A stretch of DNA of 14,791 nucleotides from CAZKFN01 sp964552035. GTDB taxonomy: Bacteria; Bacteroidota; Bacteroidia; Flavobacteriales_E; Vicingaceae. The stretch covers positions 1 to 14,791 of the forward strand of contig CAZKFN010000060.1 in the NCBI GenBank assembly GCA_964552035.1, in the 5' to 3' direction. Numbering within the stretch: position 1 is the first letter of the stretch; each line of letters starts with the position of its first letter. The notes under the pieces were generated by a model that saw only the letters and a list, made by a program, of their open reading frames with translations, did no database searches and had not been told where the DNA came from. The translations under genes were made by a program, and so were the position numbers. Shown in pieces: positions 12,764 through 14,791 of the stretch.

Positions 12764-14704
12764 ATGATAACAATTACTTTAACAGATGGAAGTAAAAAGG
12801 AGTATCCCAAAGGGATAACTCCCCTAGCAATAGCTCAAGGAATTTCTGAGGGTTTAGCAAGAAATGTATTGGCTGCAAAAATCAATGGGCAGGTTAAAGA
12901 TGCATTTGAGCCTCTTTATAATGATGCTACTCTACAGTTGTTAACCTGGAATGACGATGAAGGCAAGGAAACAATGTGGCACTCTTCTGCCCATCTTATG
13001 GCTGAAGCACTAGAAGCACTTTATCCTGGAATAAAACTAGGTATTGGTCCACCCATAGAAAATGGTTTCTATTATGACGTTGATAGCGGAGATAAAGTAA
13101 TTTCAACAGAAGATTTGCCAAAGATTGAAGCCAAAATGAAGGAATTGGCAAAACTAAAGAACCCCTACCGTAAAAAAGAGGTATCTAAGGAAGCGGCAAT
13201 TCAATACTTTACCGAAAAGAAAGACCCTTATAAGCTAGAATTGCTCAAAGACTTAGAAGATGGAAACATTACTTTTTACCATCAAGGTAACTTTACGGAT
13301 TTATGTAAAGGCCCTCATATACCTCACACTGGATTTATTAAGGCTGTTAAACTTCTGAATGTAGCTGGAGCCTATTGGCGAGGAGATGAAAAAAATAAAC
13401 AGCTAACTAGAATTTATGGAATTACTTTCCCTAAACAAAAAGAATTAACTGAATATCTAGAACTTTTAGAAAAAGCAAAAGAAAGAGATCATAGAAAGCT
13501 AGGAAAAGAATTAAAGCTCTTTACTTTTAGTCAAAAAGTAGGACAGGGACTCCCCCTTTGGTTACCTAAAGGTGCGCTTTTAAGAGAAAGGTTAGAAAAC
13601 TTTATGCGAAAGGCACAAATTCGAGCAGGTTATGAACCAGTTGTAACACCACATATTGGAAGTAAGGAATTATATATTACTTCTGGGCATTATGATAAAT
13701 ATGGTGAAGACTCTTTTCAGCCCATTAAAACCCCAGATGAAAATGAGGAGTTTTTATTAAAGCCCATGAATTGTCCTCACCACTGTGAGATTTATAAATC
13801 CGAACCTCGCTCTTATAGAGATTTACCTATAAGATATGCAGAATTTGGAACAGTATATCGCTATGAACAAAGTGGGGAGTTACATGGTTTAACTAGAGTG
13901 AGAGGGTTTACCCAAGATGATGCCCATTTATTTTGCATGCAAGATCAAGTTGAAGATGAGTTTAAAAAAGTAATCGACTTAGTATTATATGTCTTTAAAG
14001 CTCTTGACTTTAAGGAATACACAGCGCAAATATCTTTGAGAGATAAGGAAAATAAGAGCAAGTATATTGGTACCGATGAAAATTGGGTAAAAGCTGAACA
14101 AGCCATTATTAATGCATCTAGAGACAAAAATTTAGAGACAACTGTTGAATATGGCGAAGCTGCATTTTATGGACCTAAGCTAGACTTTATGGTTAAAGAT
14201 GCACTTGGAAGAAAGTGGCAATTAGGAACCATACAAGTAGATTATAATTTACCAGAGCGCTTTGAATTAGAGTATATTGGAAGTGACGACAAGCCGCATC
14301 GACCAGTAATGATTCACCGTGCTCCCTTTGGGTCAATGGAAAGATTTATTGCTGTATTAATTGAACATTGTGGAGGGAACTTTCCTTTATGGTTGACTGT
14401 AGATCAAGTGGCAATATTACCTTTAAGTGAAAAATACAATGAAAATTGCAAAGGTATATTAAAAGTCTTAAATAATTCCGATATTCGCGGATTCGTAGAT
14501 GATCGAAATGAAAAAGTTGGAAAAAAGATACGTGATGCAGAATTATCTAAGGTTCCATACATGTTGATTGTCGGAGAAAAAGAAATAGAATCTAATACAA
14601 TTTCAATTAGAAAGCACCAAAAAGGAGATGTTGGTGTTATGAAAGTGGAAGATTTTATAACTTTTATTAAAAAAGAAATAGAAAAAGAACAATATATTAA
14701 CTAA
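12764..14704 (+). CDS. thrS: Threonyl-tRNA synthetase
   Basis: Class II synthetase that charges tRNA-Thr and clears mischarged Ser. The full-length 646 residues show the TGS domain (1-62), the editing domain with HSSAH (His73, His77) and LCKGPHIP (Cys181, His185), and the catalytic core (about 245-535) with zinc ligands Cys337 (MNCPHHCEIYK), His388 (DDAHLF) and His518 (MIHRAPFGSMERF). Class II motif 2 is near RYAEFGTVYRYE. The C-terminal anticodon-binding domain spans about 540-646. All expected active-site residues are present. Translation ends in tandem in-frame TAA codons (14702-14707), the second of which overlaps the infC Shine-Dalgarno sequence. infC follows at once, as in the widely conserved thrS-infC-rpmI-rplT order. 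Confidence 0.98.
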   Translation: MITITLTDGSKKEYPKGITPLAIAQGISEGLARNVLAAKINGQVKDAFEPLYNDATLQLLTWNDDEGKETMWHSSAHLMAEALEALYPGIKLGIGPPIENGFYYDVDSGDKVISTEDLPKIEAKMKELAKLKNPYRKKEVSKEAAIQYFTEKKDPYKLELLKDLEDGNITFYHQGNFTDLCKGPHIPHTGFIKAVKLLNVAGAYWRGDEKNKQLTRIYGITFPKQKELTEYLELLEKAKERDHRKLGKELKLFTFSQKVGQGLPLWLPKGALLRERLENFMRKAQIRAGYEPVVTPHIGSKELYITSGHYDKYGEDSFQPIKTPDENEEFLLKPMNCPHHCEIYKSEPRSYRDLPIRYAEFGTVYRYEQSGELHGLTRVRGFTQDDAHLFCMQDQVEDEFKKVIDLVLYVFKALDFKEYTAQISLRDKENKSKYIGTDENWVKAEQAIINASRDKNLETTVEYGEAAFYGPKLDFMVKDALGRKWQLGTIQVDYNLPERFELEYIGSDDKPHRPVMIHRAPFGSMERFIAVLIEHCGGNFPLWLTVDQVAILPLSEKYNENCKGILKVLNNSDIRGFVDDRNEKVGKKIRDAELSKVPYMLIVGEKEIESNTISIRKHQKGDVGVMKVEDFITFIKKEIEKEQYIN

Positions 14705-14705
14705 T

Positions 14706-14712
14706 AAGGAGG
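14706..14712 (+). promoter_or_regulatory. Strong Shine-Dalgarno sequence for infC
   Basis: AAGGAGG, a perfect complement to the 16S rRNA anti-Shine-Dalgarno core CCUCCUU, ending 8 nt before the AUA start. I see no comparable sequence before the other start codons in the window. It decides the infC start together with the in-frame stop at 14715-14717. Confidence 0.85.
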
Positions 14713-14720
14713 ACTAAACA

Positions 14721-14791
14721 ATAGCAAGACCAAGAGCACCAAGACGATATAATCGTAATAGCAGTTTACATAAGATTAACGATGAAATTAC
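14721..14791 (+). CDS. infC: Translation initiation factor IF-3, N-terminal fragment, AUA start
   Basis: The frame from ATA (14721) reads, after the initiator, ARPRAPRRYNRNSSLHKIND then EI, and leaves the window within a codon. The short basic tail followed by HKINDEI matches the start of IF-3, where (H)(R/K)IN-x-x-I precedes the first helix, and the position after thrS is the conserved infC locus. In this frame an upstream TAA (14715-14717) leaves only ACA before ATA, and no ATG, GTG or TTG occurs in the visible part, so AUA is the start. It is supported by AAGGAGG 8 nt upstream. IF-3 rejects non-canonical starts and in other bacteria represses its own AUU/AUC/AUA-initiated mRNA; the same control is likely here. 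rpmI and rplT probably follow outside the window. Confidence 0.9.
   Translation, partial: MARPRAPRRYNRNSSLHKINDEI

Noticed and set aside
1..14791. CRISPR array, tRNA/rRNA genes, insertion sequence or phage remnants
   Set aside because: I saw no spaced direct repeats, no tRNA-like cloverleaf sequence, and no transposase, integrase or phage protein on either strand.

Overview
The window is chromosomal DNA from a member of the Bacteroidota, most likely a flavobacterial lineage; I cannot name the genus. The evidence is AT-rich coding with A-rich leaders and almost no Shine-Dalgarno sequences, several matches to the Bacteroidota promoter core (TTTG ... TAnnTTTG), many lipobox proteins, and the gene families themselves: a DUF1599-like gene next to folP, folP beside cdaA, a bacterial SUI1/eIF1-like protein, and a GnnA-like oxidoreductase near a polyprenyl sugar transferase. 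There are no tRNA, rRNA, CRISPR or insertion-sequence signals. This reads as core genome with a few lineage-specific lipoprotein loci.

Layout. 1-62 (-) is the start of a DUF1599-like gene, divergent from folP (dihydropteroate synthase), which is followed by cdaA (c-di-AMP synthase) and a SUI1-family factor on +. These converge on a minus-strand pair, pcm then a gamma-carbonic-anhydrase-like protein; the stop codons of the two convergent units overlap. A divergent spacer with inverted repeats leads to a + run: GnnA-like Gfo/Idh/MocA oxidoreductase, a lipoprotein, a WcaJ-type phosphoglycosyl transferase (coupled to the lipoprotein by a TAATG stop/start overlap), and then, from its own promoter, 3-hydroxybutyryl-CoA dehydrogenase. 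A gene-poor stretch (about 7809-8267) holds a degenerate repeat-like hairpin. Next on the minus strand come an M1-family aminopeptidase and, after a spacer full of ATAAGAA/TTCTTAT palindromes, a two-gene lipoprotein unit whose second member is a 54-residue lipoprotein (8268-8432) that is easily missed. The right side on + holds a small secreted protein, an acidic lipoprotein with a clear rho-independent terminator, thrS, and the truncated start of infC.

The best-supported unusual feature is the start of infC: the only possible initiator is AUA, preceded by a perfect AAGGAGG Shine-Dalgarno sequence 8 nt upstream, in a phylum whose ribosomes largely ignore Shine-Dalgarno sequences. This fits IF3 autoregulation through a rare start codon. 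Other points worth attention are the small lipoprotein and its palindromic control region, the lipoprotein/transferase coupling, the secreted protein/acidic lipoprotein pair upstream of thrS, and a terminator T-tract that also supplies the upstream promoter element of thrS. I found no convincing undescribed defence or mobile system.
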